A stretch of DNA of 64,000 nucleotides from Formosa agariphila KMM 3901 (GTDB taxonomy: Bacteria > Bacteroidota > Bacteroidia > Flavobacteriales > Flavobacteriaceae): the NCBI RefSeq assembly GCF_000723205.1, contig NZ_HG315671.1:1089351-1153350 (forward strand). Direction: 5' to 3'. Made by a program: the position numbers and the translations under genes. Each line of letters opens with the position of its first letter. Position 1 is the first letter of the stretch. Of this stretch, positions 55,352 to 64,000 are shown piece after piece. The notes under the pieces were generated by a model. The model was not told the DNA's origin. It worked only from the letters and a program-made list of their open reading frames with translations, and searched no databases.

Positions 55352-55810
55352 ATGAAGCTAGACGATATCGATTACAAGCTTATTAAAGCATTACAAAAAG
55401 ACAGTAAACAGTCTATAAAACAACTTGCCGAAGGTGTAAATTTATCGATTACGCCAGTTCATGAGCGCATAAAAAAACTAGAAGCTTCTGGAATAATAAA
55501 TGGTTATACGGCGATTATAGATTACAGTAAACTAGGTAAAACATTAGTGGTGTATTGTCAGGTAACGTTAACAACACATCAAGATGAGCCTTTTAGAAAT
55601 TTTGAAGCTTATATAAACACGCTAGATGATGTTATTGAAGCGAATTATATAGCTGGTACGTACGATGTATTATTAAAAATTCAACTAAATGATATGAACG
55701 AATATCAGGAGTTTATTTTGAAACGATTTTCTAAAATGACTATCGTTTCAAATATTCAAAGCTCGTTTGTAATTAAGAATATAAAGGATGGAAAAAACAA
55801 AGTCATGTAA
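55352..55810 (+). CDS. Lrp/AsnC-family transcriptional regulator
   Basis: A 152-residue protein: N-terminal HTH (about 4-50; LDDIDYKLIKALQKDSKQSI and NLSITPVHERIKKLEASGII) and C-terminal RAM ligand domain (about 65-142, ending near the expected length). Regulators of this family sense amino acids. Divergent position beside the decarboxylase gene suggests that it controls amino-acid decarboxylation. Confidence 0.93.
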   Translation: MKLDDIDYKLIKALQKDSKQSIKQLAEGVNLSITPVHERIKKLEASGIINGYTAIIDYSKLGKTLVVYCQVTLTTHQDEPFRNFEAYINTLDDVIEANYIAGTYDVLLKIQLNDMNEYQEFILKRFSKMTIVSNIQSSFVIKNIKDGKNKVM

Positions 55811-55833
55811 ATTCTAGGAATCTACATGACTTT
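55799..55833. terminator. Hairpin at the end of the Lrp-type gene
   Basis: AAAGTCATGTA (55799-55809) pairs perfectly with TACATGACTTT (55823-55833) and overlaps the stop codon. The T run is short, so termination may be partial; it also faces the end of dnaN. Confidence 0.5.
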
Positions 55834-55857
55834 AAAGATTTGTTTGTAAAATGGTTT

Positions 55858-56976
55858 TTAACTGTTTAGCATAACTGGCATAACAAGCATAGTTATTTGC
55901 TCACCTTCGTCTAAACCGTCTATAGGTGTTAAAATACCAGCACGATTAGGTAAACTCATTTCTAGTTGTACATCGTCGGCATTTAAATTGTTAAGCATTT
56001 CGGTTAAAAAACGAGAGTTGAAACCAATTTGCATATCGTCGCCTTGGTAATCACATGTTAAACGCTCTTCGGCTTTGTTGCTGTAATCTATATCTTCGGC
56101 AGAGATGTTTAATTCTGCTCCTGCAATTTTTAATCGGATTTGGTGTGTTGTTTTGTTCGAGAATATACTAACACGCTTTACAGAGCTTAAAAATTGATTT
56201 CTTGCAATGGTAAGTTTGTTTGGATTTTCTTTAGGAATTACCGCTTCGTAATTCGGATATTTTCCATCGATTAAACGACAGATTAACTCTACGTTATCAA
56301 ATGTAAATTTTGCATTCGAGTCGTTATACTCAACAATTACATCATCTTCACTTCCTGCTAAAATTCCTTTTAATAAATTTAAAGGTTTCTTTGGCATAAT
56401 GAATTCTGCCACCTCGGTAGCCGAAACATCTTCACGTGTATATTTTACTAATTTGTGAGCATCTGTTGCAACAAACGTTAAACCTTCTGTTGAGAACTGA
56501 AAAAAGACACCACTCATTACTGGGCGTAAATCGTCGTTTCCTGCAGCGAAAATAGTTTTACTAATTGCTGTTGCTAAAATATCTCCAACTATAGTAGTTG
56601 TACTTGGTTTGTCTAGAGATACAGCTTTAGGAAATTCGTTTCCGTTAGCATATGCAAGCGCATATTTACCGTGATTAGAACTGATTTCAATCGTGTTATT
56701 GTCTTCAATAATAAACGTTAAAGGTTGCTCCGGAAATGTCTTTAAAGTATCTAAAAGTAAACGTGCAGGAATTGCTACACTACCTTCACTATCGCTTTCT
56801 ACTTCTAAGGTCGAAGACATAGTCGTTTCTAAATCACTAGCAGAAACAATAAGTTGCGAACTGCTTAATTCAAAAAGAAAATTATCTAAAATAGGTAAAG
56901 TGTTCGAACTGTTAATTACGCCTCCTAGAACTTGTAATTGCTTTAATAAATAGGTGCTTGATACTATAAATTTCAT
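55858..56976 (-). CDS. dnaN: DNA polymerase III sliding clamp (beta subunit)
   Basis: A 372-residue clamp of three similar domains. Typical landmarks are MKFIVSSTYLLKQLQVLGGVI, LIVSASDLETTMSSTL, a central FVATDAHKLVKYT and the C-terminal LVMPVMLNS. An exact -7 box lies upstream at 57008-57015. It is not next to dnaA or recF here (recF is 6 kb away), which is normal in Bacteroidota. Confidence 0.97.
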   Translation of the reverse strand: MKFIVSSTYLLKQLQVLGGVINSSNTLPILDNFLFELSSSQLIVSASDLETTMSSTLEVESDSEGSVAIPARLLLDTLKTFPEQPLTFIIEDNNTIEISSNHGKYALAYANGNEFPKAVSLDKPSTTTIVGDILATAISKTIFAAGNDDLRPVMSGVFFQFSTEGLTFVATDAHKLVKYTREDVSATEVAEFIMPKKPLNLLKGILAGSEDDVIVEYNDSNAKFTFDNVELICRLIDGKYPNYEAVIPKENPNKLTIARNQFLSSVKRVSIFSNKTTHQIRLKIAGAELNISAEDIDYSNKAEERLTCDYQGDDMQIGFNSRFLTEMLNNLNADDVQLEMSLPNRAGILTPIDGLDEGEQITMLVMPVMLNS

Positions 56977-57007
56977 CTGTATCTAAATAAGATTATTTTA
57001 ATAATTA

Positions 57008-57015
57008 CAAATATA
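57008..57015 (-). promoter_or_regulatory. -7 box of dnaN
   Basis: CAAATATA on the plus strand equals TATATTTG on the minus strand, an exact match, 32 bases before the dnaN start. Confidence 0.5.
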
Positions 57016-57054
57016 TCTTTAATAGAGGTAACTATGAAACAAACTTATTAACAT

Positions 57055-58722
57055 TTAGGCACTGTACTTTTTTTTGCGTAAGTAATTAAAAATAAATCCG
57101 AAAACAGCTAATAACACTAATGGTACCAAGGTGTTAAGTAATTGCCAGTTCAATTTAGATTCTGCAATTTTTTCGTGATTTAAAAATGGGACCGTAATTT
57201 CTTTAGAACGAATGTTTATAAGTCCATTATCGTCTAAGAGGTAATTTACCGAATTTAATAAGAATTCTTTATTTCCGAAAAGTTGACCCGACCAGCGGTC
57301 GAAACCTAATTCTTGAGGTATATTCTTAATCACATCGTTTTTTATAAGATCACCGTCGGCTATAACCATCATTTTAGTTGTAACACCATCGTCCTTATTC
57401 GAATTTAATTTAAAAGGCTTAATTCTGTTTTTATAAGCCGACGTAAATTCACCTTCAATAAGAACCGCTAATGGCTGACTTCCTTTATTGAATTCTTGAG
57501 GATTTGGTTCTTGAGTAACCACATCTAAACTAATCTCTTTAGGTGTACCTTCTAACTTAGTCAGTTTTGCACTTTCAAGCAGAATAGTCTTTTTAAGATT
57601 GTTTTTTAAGGTATCTATTGGATTTGCAAAATCGAATTTTATAAGATTTACGTTGTTTACAATAGGATGTGTATTGGTGGTATTTACTAAAGGCGAATAC
57701 GGCCAACGCACATTCTGAAACTGAGAATTACTACCTTCTCCAATGGCTAAAGTAATAGGCGCAGAGTAAGGAGTTGCAACTAAATATGGGTTAATACGAA
57801 TACCGTATTTAAAGAATACATCGGTAAGGTTTAAATCTATTGGCAGTGCAATTGCGCGTCCGCTTTCGTTGTATAAACTATCTTTTTCCATTGCTACGGC
57901 ATCGATAAGCCAAAGACTTTTTCCGCCATTCATAGTGTATTGATCAAGGACGAATTTCTCGTTTTCAGAAAAAGCTTCAGTTGGTTTTGCTGAAATAATT
58001 AAATCGTAATCTTTTAATTTGTTTAGCGTGCTTTCTGCATGATTAGCCACGCTGTCTAATGTAAAAGGCGCAATAAAATAATAGTCTTTTAAGGTGGTTA
58101 AAAAGTCGGCTAAATATTGGTCGTCTAATTCTCCGTTTCCTTTTAAAATCGCAATTTTTTTAGTTTTACCGTATACTAATTTTCCAATACCGTCGGCAAA
58201 AGCATATTCTAGATGTTGTACAGAATTGGTAACTAACTCTTGCTGAGAAGCTCCTAATTTATTTTTTACTAATGGAATTTTTACGGTAACACCATTGTAA
58301 CTAGCTAATGCCCATGGAAAAATAATTTCCTGACTGCTTTTTCCGTTTTCTTGTACCGTAAGCTGCATAGGCGTAAGGCCGCGATTGTTTAGTTGCTGAA
58401 TTACTTGTTCGCGATTCGCTTCGTCTTCTAACGGATTTATAAAATTGAAATTGATATTACTATTCTGGGCGTAAAATTCTTCTAAAAGTTGTTTGGTTTC
58501 ACTTTGAAGTCTTCTAAACTCAGAAGGAAAACCTTCACCTTCTAAAAATACATCTATAATAATTGGGGACTCTACATCGGTAACAATATCTTTCGTAGCT
58601 TCACTAAGCGTATATCTATGATCTTGCGTTAAATCGAAACGTTTAAAAACAGTGTTTCCAATTAAATTTAACGCCAATATAGCTAAGACGATTAGTAATA
58701 TATGTTTAAGATTCTTACTCAT
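57055..58722 (-). CDS. gldG: Gliding motility ABC transporter component GldG
   Basis: A 555-residue protein with one N-terminal helix (about 7-25), a large extracytoplasmic ABC-transport-associated domain (HRYTLSEATKDIV; IDVFLEGEGFPSEFRRLQSETKQLLEEF; IAILKGNGELDD; LWLIDAV) and a C-terminal membrane helix (about 528-548) before a basic tail. GldG works with GldF and the ATPase GldA, which is not in the window. It overlaps the preceding gene by 8 bases. Confidence 0.93.
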   Translation of the reverse strand: MSKNLKHILLIVLAILALNLIGNTVFKRFDLTQDHRYTLSEATKDIVTDVESPIIIDVFLEGEGFPSEFRRLQSETKQLLEEFYAQNSNINFNFINPLEDEANREQVIQQLNNRGLTPMQLTVQENGKSSQEIIFPWALASYNGVTVKIPLVKNKLGASQQELVTNSVQHLEYAFADGIGKLVYGKTKKIAILKGNGELDDQYLADFLTTLKDYYFIAPFTLDSVANHAESTLNKLKDYDLIISAKPTEAFSENEKFVLDQYTMNGGKSLWLIDAVAMEKDSLYNESGRAIALPIDLNLTDVFFKYGIRINPYLVATPYSAPITLAIGEGSNSQFQNVRWPYSPLVNTTNTHPIVNNVNLIKFDFANPIDTLKNNLKKTILLESAKLTKLEGTPKEISLDVVTQEPNPQEFNKGSQPLAVLIEGEFTSAYKNRIKPFKLNSNKDDGVTTKMMVIADGDLIKNDVIKNIPQELGFDRWSGQLFGNKEFLLNSVNYLLDDNGLINIRSKEITVPFLNHEKIAESKLNWQLLNTLVPLVLLAVFGFIFNYLRKKKYSA

Positions 58723-59203
58723 TATCTTCTAGTTCTAATTGATAGTGTTCTAAGCCTGTTACCGTATTGTTTTGGAATGTAATTTTTAAGCATTCTTGAG
58801 TGGTGTTTAAAGCGCCAGGTTTAATGCCTAAGTTATAATTCCAGAAATTAGAATCGTTTGCTTTTATGGCATCATTCCAACTAAACCATTCGGGTTTACC
58901 TAAAATAGTTGTGACTTCAGATTTGTTTTTTCCTAGTAAAACATTCGAATGTTCTAAATCGTTGGCCATTTCGTAGCGGTATGCAGGTTTGTCTTCCCAA
59001 GCTTCAGCTTCAAAATGTTTTTCGTGATGATAGGAGCTAAATATGTTGATTAACGGATACAGTACGTAAAAATAAATAATTGGTGTAAGTACCAAACTAA
59101 TTGCAAGCGCCACCCAAGTACGCTTATCTATAGTTCTTGAAAATATAAAAAGAGCTATAAAAAGCAAGCCTAGAATAATAGCAAAAGGTACTGTTAAAAT
59201 CAT
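58715..59203 (-). CDS. Two-helix membrane protein with a BamE/SmpA-like C-terminal half, between gldF and gldG
   Basis: A 162-residue protein. Two hydrophobic helices (about 4-22 and 30-54) precede a soluble part with LLGKNKSEVTTILGKPEWFSW, CLKITFQNNTVTGLEHY, which resembles the short beta-sheet fold of BamE/SmpA-type domains; I am not sure of that. It starts 2 bases after gldF and overlaps gldG by 8, so it is translated as part of the gldF-gldG operon. No function is known to me. Confidence 0.7.
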   Translation of the reverse strand: MILTVPFAIILGLLFIALFIFSRTIDKRTWVALAISLVLTPIIYFYVLYPLINIFSSYHHEKHFEAEAWEDKPAYRYEMANDLEHSNVLLGKNKSEVTTILGKPEWFSWNDAIKANDSNFWNYNLGIKPGALNTTQECLKITFQNNTVTGLEHYQLELEDNE

Positions 59204-59205
59204 GT

Positions 59206-59919
59206 TTACTTCTTATTAATATTGAATTGAGTTAAAGCGATAAACAACCCTGAAATACTAATAAAATATATAATATCTCGAGTGTCTAACACCCCGCGAC
59301 TCATGCTTTTAAAATGATAACTCATTCCTAAAGTATCAACAAAGTTATTCGATAATGCATCTGCAATACCTTCAAAACCAATATAGAAAAAGAAACATAA
59401 AAATACCGCGATTATAAATGTCACAATCTGATTATCGGAAATCGTAGAAGCAAAAACACCGATTGCAGTGTACGCTGCAACTAAAAATAATAATCCAAAA
59501 TAGGAGCCAAGGGTGCTACCCATATCTAAATTGCCTTCAGGGCTACCTAGTTTGTAAACCGTAAATACATATAATAATGTTGGGAGTAAGGCGATAAGAA
59601 TTAAAATAAAGGCGCCAAAATATTTTCCCAATACAATTTCAAGTTTACTTACAGGTTTAGTTAAAAGGAGTTCTAAAGTGCCTTGTTTTTTTTCGTCTGA
59701 AAAGCTACGCATAGTCACTGCAGGTACAAGAAAAACTAGAATCCATGGTGCGAGTAAAAAGAAGTTCGACAAATCGGCAAACCCATTATCGATTATATTA
59801 AAATCACCTTTAAAAAACCATAAGAATAATCCGTTTAGTAATAAAAATAAGGCAATAACGAGGTAGCCAATTGGTGAGGCGAAAAACGAATTTATTTCTT
59901 TTTTTAATATGGCAAACAT
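59206..59919 (-). CDS. gldF: Gliding motility ABC transporter permease GldF
   Basis: A 237-residue ABC-2-type permease with six hydrophobic helices and the GldF stretches KKEINSFFASPIGYLVIALF, ILVFLVPAVTMRSFSDEKKQ and TLELLLTKPVSKLEIVLGKY. It is the first of three tightly packed genes ending with gldG. Confidence 0.93.
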   Translation of the reverse strand: MFAILKKEINSFFASPIGYLVIALFLLLNGLFLWFFKGDFNIIDNGFADLSNFFLLAPWILVFLVPAVTMRSFSDEKKQGTLELLLTKPVSKLEIVLGKYFGAFILILIALLPTLLYVFTVYKLGSPEGNLDMGSTLGSYFGLLFLVAAYTAIGVFASTISDNQIVTFIIAVFLCFFFYIGFEGIADALSNNFVDTLGMSYHFKSMSRGVLDTRDIIYFISISGLFIALTQFNINKK

Positions 59920-59960
59920 CTGTTGTTAATATGATTTGAGATTGCAGTGAAGAATTCCTT

Positions 59961-60257
59961 TTAAGCTAAACTTTCCAGTTTATCTACACTCCAAGCTTCT
60001 GGTTTATTGTTGAATAATTTTTTAGTTTCTGTCCACACTTCAATAAATAAATCGGAGTGGCGGTAATTATGTAAATGCTGTTCGTCTTTCCAATAACTAT
60101 AGGTAAAAAAAACATTGTTGTGTTCTTTATCGCGATATAATTCTAAAAATTCACATCCTTCAAAATTACGGATTAATGATTTCGAGGCATTAAATATGTC
60201 TAGAAATTCACCAATTTTACTAGGTTCAAAACTTAGTTTTACAATCCGTACAAACAT
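59961..60257 (-). CDS. Antibiotic biosynthesis monooxygenase (ABM) domain protein
   Basis: A 98-residue ferredoxin-like ABM protein, with MFVRIVKLSFEPSKIGEFLD, EGCEFLELYRD and FTYSYWKDEQHLHNYRHSDLF. Family members are small oxygenases or quinol monooxygenases, but many have no known role. Its start overlaps the stop of the upstream SAM-dependent gene by 1 base. Confidence 0.88.
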   Translation of the reverse strand: MFVRIVKLSFEPSKIGEFLDIFNASKSLIRNFEGCEFLELYRDKEHNNVFFTYSYWKDEQHLHNYRHSDLFIEVWTETKKLFNNKPEAWSVDKLESLA

Positions 60258-61096
60258 TATTTATCTTTTAAAAAGTTTACAGTTATGGTGTCCATTAATT
60301 TTAATCCCATTAATGTAGAGGCCCCACCTACAGTTGTGGTATTACTCTTATATATAGCAATTTCTAAAAAGTTGGACGAATTAAAAACAACTAATCCTTT
60401 GCCTTCTGCTTGCCTTTCGTTGGCAGGTTTTGTAAAATCTACCACTTCGCTATATTTATTGTAAATGGTATTAAACGAATGGTTTCGTGCAGATATTTTA
60501 TAGTTACGTCCTTTTTGAATGCTTTCAAAAAATTTGCGTTTGATATTGGTAATTACATTGCCGTAATTATCAACATAAATAATACTACCAATAATTTGAG
60601 ATTGGTCGTCGTTAACGTAAGGCTTTAAATTCTGAATAGGTTTTATTACCTCAATGCTTTTTCCTATAACTTCTAGCGTACCTCCACGTGCAATATGGCA
60701 AGCCACTTTTACAAAGACATCTAAAACAGGAAAGCTACTCACAATTTTTTCGTGAATATTAATTTCTACAATGCGTTCTGGATTAATCTCTGTACAAATC
60801 ATACTCATGATTCCGTTATTGGCACAGATAAAATAATGGCCATCTAGAAGTACTGCTATGTGTTTGTTTTCTGGATTTAATTCGGCATCAATTCCAATAA
60901 TATGAATGGTCCCTTTCGGGAAACTTTTATAGGCATTTTGAATAATATATGCCGCTTCTGATATACTAAAAGGGGAAACAGAATGCGAGATATCAACAAT
61001 TCTAACATCGCTTAATTCACTATAGATAGCGCCCTTAATCGCTCCAGCAAAGTGGTCTTTTTCGCCAAAATCAGTAGTTAAAGTTATTATTGCCAT
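60257..61096 (-). CDS. S-adenosyl-L-methionine hydroxide adenosyltransferase (DUF62)
   Basis: A 279-residue enzyme of the SAM hydroxide adenosyltransferase family (relatives include fluorinase and chlorinase). The conserved opening LTTDFGEKDHFAGAIKGAI, then VDISHSVSPFSISEAAYIIQ, and the DNYGNVITNI segment are present. The usual reaction splits SAM with water into adenosine and methionine. Joined to the ABM gene by a 1-base overlap. Confidence 0.92.
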   Translation of the reverse strand: MAIITLTTDFGEKDHFAGAIKGAIYSELSDVRIVDISHSVSPFSISEAAYIIQNAYKSFPKGTIHIIGIDAELNPENKHIAVLLDGHYFICANNGIMSMICTEINPERIVEINIHEKIVSSFPVLDVFVKVACHIARGGTLEVIGKSIEVIKPIQNLKPYVNDDQSQIIGSIIYVDNYGNVITNIKRKFFESIQKGRNYKISARNHSFNTIYNKYSEVVDFTKPANERQAEGKGLVVFNSSNFLEIAIYKSNTTTVGGASTLMGLKLMDTITVNFLKDK

Positions 61097-61142
61097 AGCT
61101 GAATTGTTGATATGTTTTTCACATATCTGAAGTAAAATTGAT

Positions 61143-61150
61143 TAGATTTG
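61143..61150 (+). promoter_or_regulatory. -7 box of phoH
   Basis: TAGATTTG, an exact TAnnTTTG, 58 bases before the TTG start. Confidence 0.45.
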
Positions 61151-61207
61151 TTAGAGGCACAAAACTAATAAAACTTAACTGATAATTTTAATTAAATCGA
61201 CTAGCTT

Positions 61208-62161
61208 TTGAACGAAATAATTATTGAACTTGAAGAGATAACTCCAAAAGAGTTTTTTGGAGCACAAAACGTAAATATTGAACTTCTAAAAAAATATTTT
61301 CCCAAATTAAAAATTGTTGCTCGCGGAAATAAAATCAAGGCTTTTGGAGATGAAGATCTCTTAGAAGAATTTGATCGCCGTTTAACAATGCTATTAAATC
61401 ACTTTGCCAAGTACAATAAATTAGATGAAAACACTATAGAACGTGTTTTAACTAGCCAAAGTAGCGACGACTACGCGACGTCTAAAAAAAGTGGAGAAGT
61501 TATTGTGCATGGCGCCAGCGGAAAATTAATTAGAGCCCAGACAGCTAACCAACGGAAATTGGTAGAAAGCATGCGTAATAACGATATGGTTTTTGCTATT
61601 GGACCTGCAGGAACGGGTAAAACCTATACTGGTGTTGCTTTAGCTGTACAAGCATTAAAAAACAAAGAAGTCAAACGTATCATTTTAACGCGTCCAGCAG
61701 TAGAGGCTGGTGAAAATTTAGGATTCCTTCCTGGCGATTTAAAAGAAAAATTAGATCCGTATATGCAACCCCTTTACGATGCTTTACGAGATATGATTGC
61801 GCCCGAAAAATTAAATATGTATATCGAAAACGGAACCATACAAATTGCCCCTTTGGCGTTTATGCGTGGTCGAACGTTAGATAATGCATTTGTTATTTTA
61901 GATGAAGGACAGAATACTACACACGCCCAAATGAAGATGTTTTTAACACGTATGGGTAAGAACGCTAAATTTTTACTTACCGGAGATCCTGGACAAGTCG
62001 ATCTACCAAGGCGAACCACTTCTGGGTTAAAAGAAGCTTTATTAGTTTTAAAAAATGTAGAAGGTGTAGGTATGGTGTATCTAGATGAAAAAGATGTTAT
62101 TCGACACCAATTAGTGAAGAAGGTGATTGAAGCATATAAAAGTATTGAAAATAGAGGGTAG
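61208..62161 (+). CDS. phoH: PhoH family ATPase (TTG start)
   Basis: A 317-residue PhoH-like protein. The start is TTG at 61208: an in-frame stop lies two codons upstream and the next ATG would remove ~60 conserved residues, so no better start exists. Walker A is GPAGTGKT (132-139), followed by RPAVEAGENLGFLPGDL, a Walker B VILDEGQNTT and FLLTGDPGQVDLP. Members are cytoplasmic ATPases linked to RNA metabolism and ribosome work, often beside ybeY; no ybeY is seen here. Confidence 0.95.
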   Translation: MNEIIIELEEITPKEFFGAQNVNIELLKKYFPKLKIVARGNKIKAFGDEDLLEEFDRRLTMLLNHFAKYNKLDENTIERVLTSQSSDDYATSKKSGEVIVHGASGKLIRAQTANQRKLVESMRNNDMVFAIGPAGTGKTYTGVALAVQALKNKEVKRIILTRPAVEAGENLGFLPGDLKEKLDPYMQPLYDALRDMIAPEKLNMYIENGTIQIAPLAFMRGRTLDNAFVILDEGQNTTHAQMKMFLTRMGKNAKFLLTGDPGQVDLPRRTTSGLKEALLVLKNVEGVGMVYLDEKDVIRHQLVKKVIEAYKSIENRG

Positions 62162-62182
62162 GCGTAAGTCTACTCTTTTTTT
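62153..62182 (+). terminator. Probable terminator after phoH
   Basis: AGAGGGTAG (62153-62161) can pair with CTACTCT (62170-62176) with small bulges, followed by seven Ts. It overlaps the stop codon. Confidence 0.45.
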
Positions 62183-62390
62183 ACTAGAAACAGAAATACT
62201 TTAAAATTGTAAATATTTCTTTATCACTTAATAAAAAATTCAATTTTTATAATATTCTGAAATTTAAATTATTGTGTTATAAATTCAATAAACCACTGTG
62301 TTTATAGTACAGCAACGGGAAAATTGTATCTTTATCATGACCAATATGAAAGATAAACGATACCTCCCAGGTATTATAAAACACTATTTT

Positions 62391-62903
62391 ATGAAAACTA
62401 ATCGTGTTTCATTAAAATTAAAAACGCTATTAATTAGTACTGTTTTAGCAAGCTGTATTGACGGAACCCGGAAAAATTCACCTGAATTATTTGTTCATCC
62501 TGATTTACAAATCGATTATACTAAAAAGCCTAAATCTAAAGGAGTGGGGTATGTTAAATCTGTTGAACTATCTGATACATTAAAAGTAAATTTAGTTGAA
62601 AAAGGAGAGTTTCTTTTTGAAATGAAATGTGCAGCATGTCATAAATTAACCGACCAAAGACTTGTTGGACCAGGTTGGGCAGGAATTACAAATAGCAGGC
62701 GCCCAGAATGGATTATGAATATGATAACTAACACCGAACAAATGTTAGAGCGTGATGAAGAGGCAAGAAAACAATTAGAAGATTGTTTAACACGAATGCC
62801 GAGTATGCAAATTTCTCTAGAAGAAGCACGTTCAATTCTTGAATTTATGAGACAAAACGATATGAGTCAGGTGGGGCATAAAGATGATGCTTTACAGAAT
62901 TAA
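62391..62903 (+). CDS. Mono-heme cytochrome c lipoprotein
   Basis: The ATG at 62391 gives a 170-residue lipoprotein (lipobox LASC, C22); earlier in-frame starts only add residues before this signal sequence. The heme site is C80-A-A-C83-H84, followed by LVGPGWAGI, and the probable axial methionine lies in RMPSMQ. The spacing is that of a small class I cytochrome c. It could carry electrons to a terminal oxidase or other envelope reductase; the neighbours give no hint. Confidence 0.88.
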   Translation: MKTNRVSLKLKTLLISTVLASCIDGTRKNSPELFVHPDLQIDYTKKPKSKGVGYVKSVELSDTLKVNLVEKGEFLFEMKCAACHKLTDQRLVGPGWAGITNSRRPEWIMNMITNTEQMLERDEEARKQLEDCLTRMPSMQISLEEARSILEFMRQNDMSQVGHKDDALQN

Positions 62904-63126
62904 TGTAACCATATTTAAACCATTTACGTGTTCTTTTAAGGGTGTATTACATTTGAGTAAATACGCGAATTAGGTGTCTGTTTTAATTTAACGCTCACAG
63001 AAAATATTTTATTATTTAAAAAGTGGGATAAAAATAATTAGTGATTATTTCCTTACTTTTACCTCTTTAAATTTTATCATTATTAATTAAAGCATCTCAA
63101 GCTTTACAGATGCAATGCTACACATC

Positions 63127-64000
63127 ATGACAATTACAGATACTAATTTCAATTTTCCAGGACAGAAGAGTTTGTATAAAGGAAAAGTTAGAGCAGTTTA
63201 TAATATTAACGACGATTTATTGGTAATGATTGCAACAGACAGGCTAAGTGCTTTTGATGTTGTAATGCCAAAAGGAATTCCTTTTAAAGGTCAGATTCTG
63301 AATCAGATTGCTACTAAATTTATGGCACAAACCGAAGATTTAGTACCAAATTGGTTAGTGGCTACACCAGACCCAAATGTTGCTGTGGGGCATTTATGCG
63401 AGCCTTTTAAAGTAGAAATGGTAATTCGTGGTTATATGTCGGGTCATGCTGCACGCGAATATAAGGCTGGCAGACGATTACTTTGTGGTGTTGCTATGCC
63501 AGAAGGAATGAAAGAAAATGATAAATTTCCGGAGCCTATTATTACACCGGCAACCAAAGCCGAAATGGGTGATCATGACGAAGATATTTCTAGAGAAGAC
63601 ATTATTAAAAAGGGAATTGTGTCTGAAGACGATTATATCGTTCTTGAAGATTATACACGTAAGTTATTTCAACGCGGAACAGAAATCGCTGCGAGTAGAG
63701 GCTTGATTTTAGTAGATACTAAATATGAATTTGGTAAAACAAAAGATGGTAAAATTGTTCTGATAGATGAAATTCATACCCCAGATTCTTCCCGTTATTT
63801 TTATGCAGATGGTTATAAAACACGTCAAGACAACGGAGAACCACAAAAACAGTTATCTAAAGAGTTTGTACGCCAATGGTTAATTGGTAATGGCTTTCAA
63901 GGTTTAGAAGGGCAAACGTTACCAGAAATGAGCGATGAGTATATAGAAACTGTAAGCGAACGTTATATTGAATTATACGAAAATATTATGGGTGAGCCAT
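63127..64000 (+). CDS. purC: Phosphoribosylaminoimidazole-succinocarboxamide synthase (3' end cut off)
   Basis: The ATG at 63127 opens a frame that is still running at the last base (291 codons). It encodes the long type of SAICAR synthetase: [33 protein letters not shown], the signature [19 protein letters not shown] and [19 protein letters not shown]. It catalyses ATP-dependent addition of aspartate to CAIR in purine synthesis. Full members have slightly over 300 residues, so only a few codons are missing. Confidence 0.97.
   Translation, partial: MTITDTNFNFPGQKSLYKGKVRAVYNINDDLLVMIATDRLSAFDVVMPKGIPFKGQILNQIATKFMAQTEDLVPNWLVATPDPNVAVGHLCEPFKVEMVIRGYMSGHAAREYKAGRRLLCGVAMPEGMKENDKFPEPIITPATKAEMGDHDEDISREDIIKKGIVSEDDYIVLEDYTRKLFQRGTEIAASRGLILVDTKYEFGKTKDGKIVLIDEIHTPDSSRYFYADGYKTRQDNGEPQKQLSKEFVRQWLIGNGFQGLEGQTLPEMSDEYIETVSERYIELYENIMGEP

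Noticed and set aside
1-64000. CRISPR array, tRNA, rRNA or prophage
   Set aside because: No regularly spaced repeats, no cloverleaf-like or rRNA-like sequence and no phage structural genes were recognised; a covariance-model search would settle the RNA question.

Overview
The window is AT-rich chromosomal DNA from a member of the Bacteroidota, almost certainly a marine-type Flavobacteriaceae. The support is two SusC/SusD pairs, other TonB-dependent receptors with a carboxypeptidase-like N-terminal domain, the gliding/ABC genes gldF and gldG, a DUF721 gene beside recF, several exact Bacteroidota -7 boxes (TAnnTTTG), and almost no Shine-Dalgarno sequences. The genus cannot be fixed from the sequence.

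Layout. (1) 1-3414: the 3' part of a TlpA-like thioredoxin protein and a complete DsbD, both concerned with thiol redox in the envelope. (2) 4011-15363: a phosphodiesterase island. It holds a membrane-anchored AraC-type regulator, a TonB-dependent receptor, three paralogous secreted PI-PLC-like enzymes and a GDPD-like/metallophosphoesterase fusion. Two decayed copies of one small secreted-protein gene bracket its first half (3556-3852 and 10751-11049), and the tail of a third copy lies at 21241-21312. (3) 15764-32167: a uronate utilisation region. SusC/SusD is followed by a dead IS200-type element, then kduD-kduI, a GH88 unsaturated glucuronyl hydrolase, a LacI regulator and a tight operon uxuB-uxuA-uxaC-dctP-dctQ-dctM. 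Unsaturated uronate oligomers would be cut by GH88. The unsaturated end would go through KduI/KduD, and free glucuronate, taken up by the lipoprotein-based TRAP system, through UxaC/UxuB/UxuA; both routes end at 2-keto-3-deoxygluconate. The KDG kinase, the KDPG aldolase and any polysaccharide lyase are outside the window.

(4) 32430-38468: a galactose (Leloir) locus with galE and a sodium/sugar symporter on the minus strand, and a GntR-type sensor regulator, galK and galT on the plus strand. (5) 39331-47644: a second SusC/SusD pair, a FadR-type regulator, an unusual Nramp-fold transporter lacking the metal-binding motif, and a class I mannose-6-phosphate isomerase. Repeated TTGGTAAACCA palindromes upstream of SusC are plausible operators.

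(6) 47813-64000: mostly core genome: DUF721, a small lipoprotein, recF, a TPR protein, ribH, a serine hydrolase, a two-gene YeeE/YedE transporter, DUF4870, a histidine-decarboxylase-like enzyme with a divergent Lrp regulator, dnaN, gldG and gldF with an extra gene between them, an ABM protein, a SAM hydroxide adenosyltransferase, phoH (TTG start), a cytochrome c lipoprotein and the 5' part of purC.

Most transcription units end in clear hairpin terminators. No rRNA, tRNA or CRISPR array was seen. All calls come from reading the sequence; no database search was possible.
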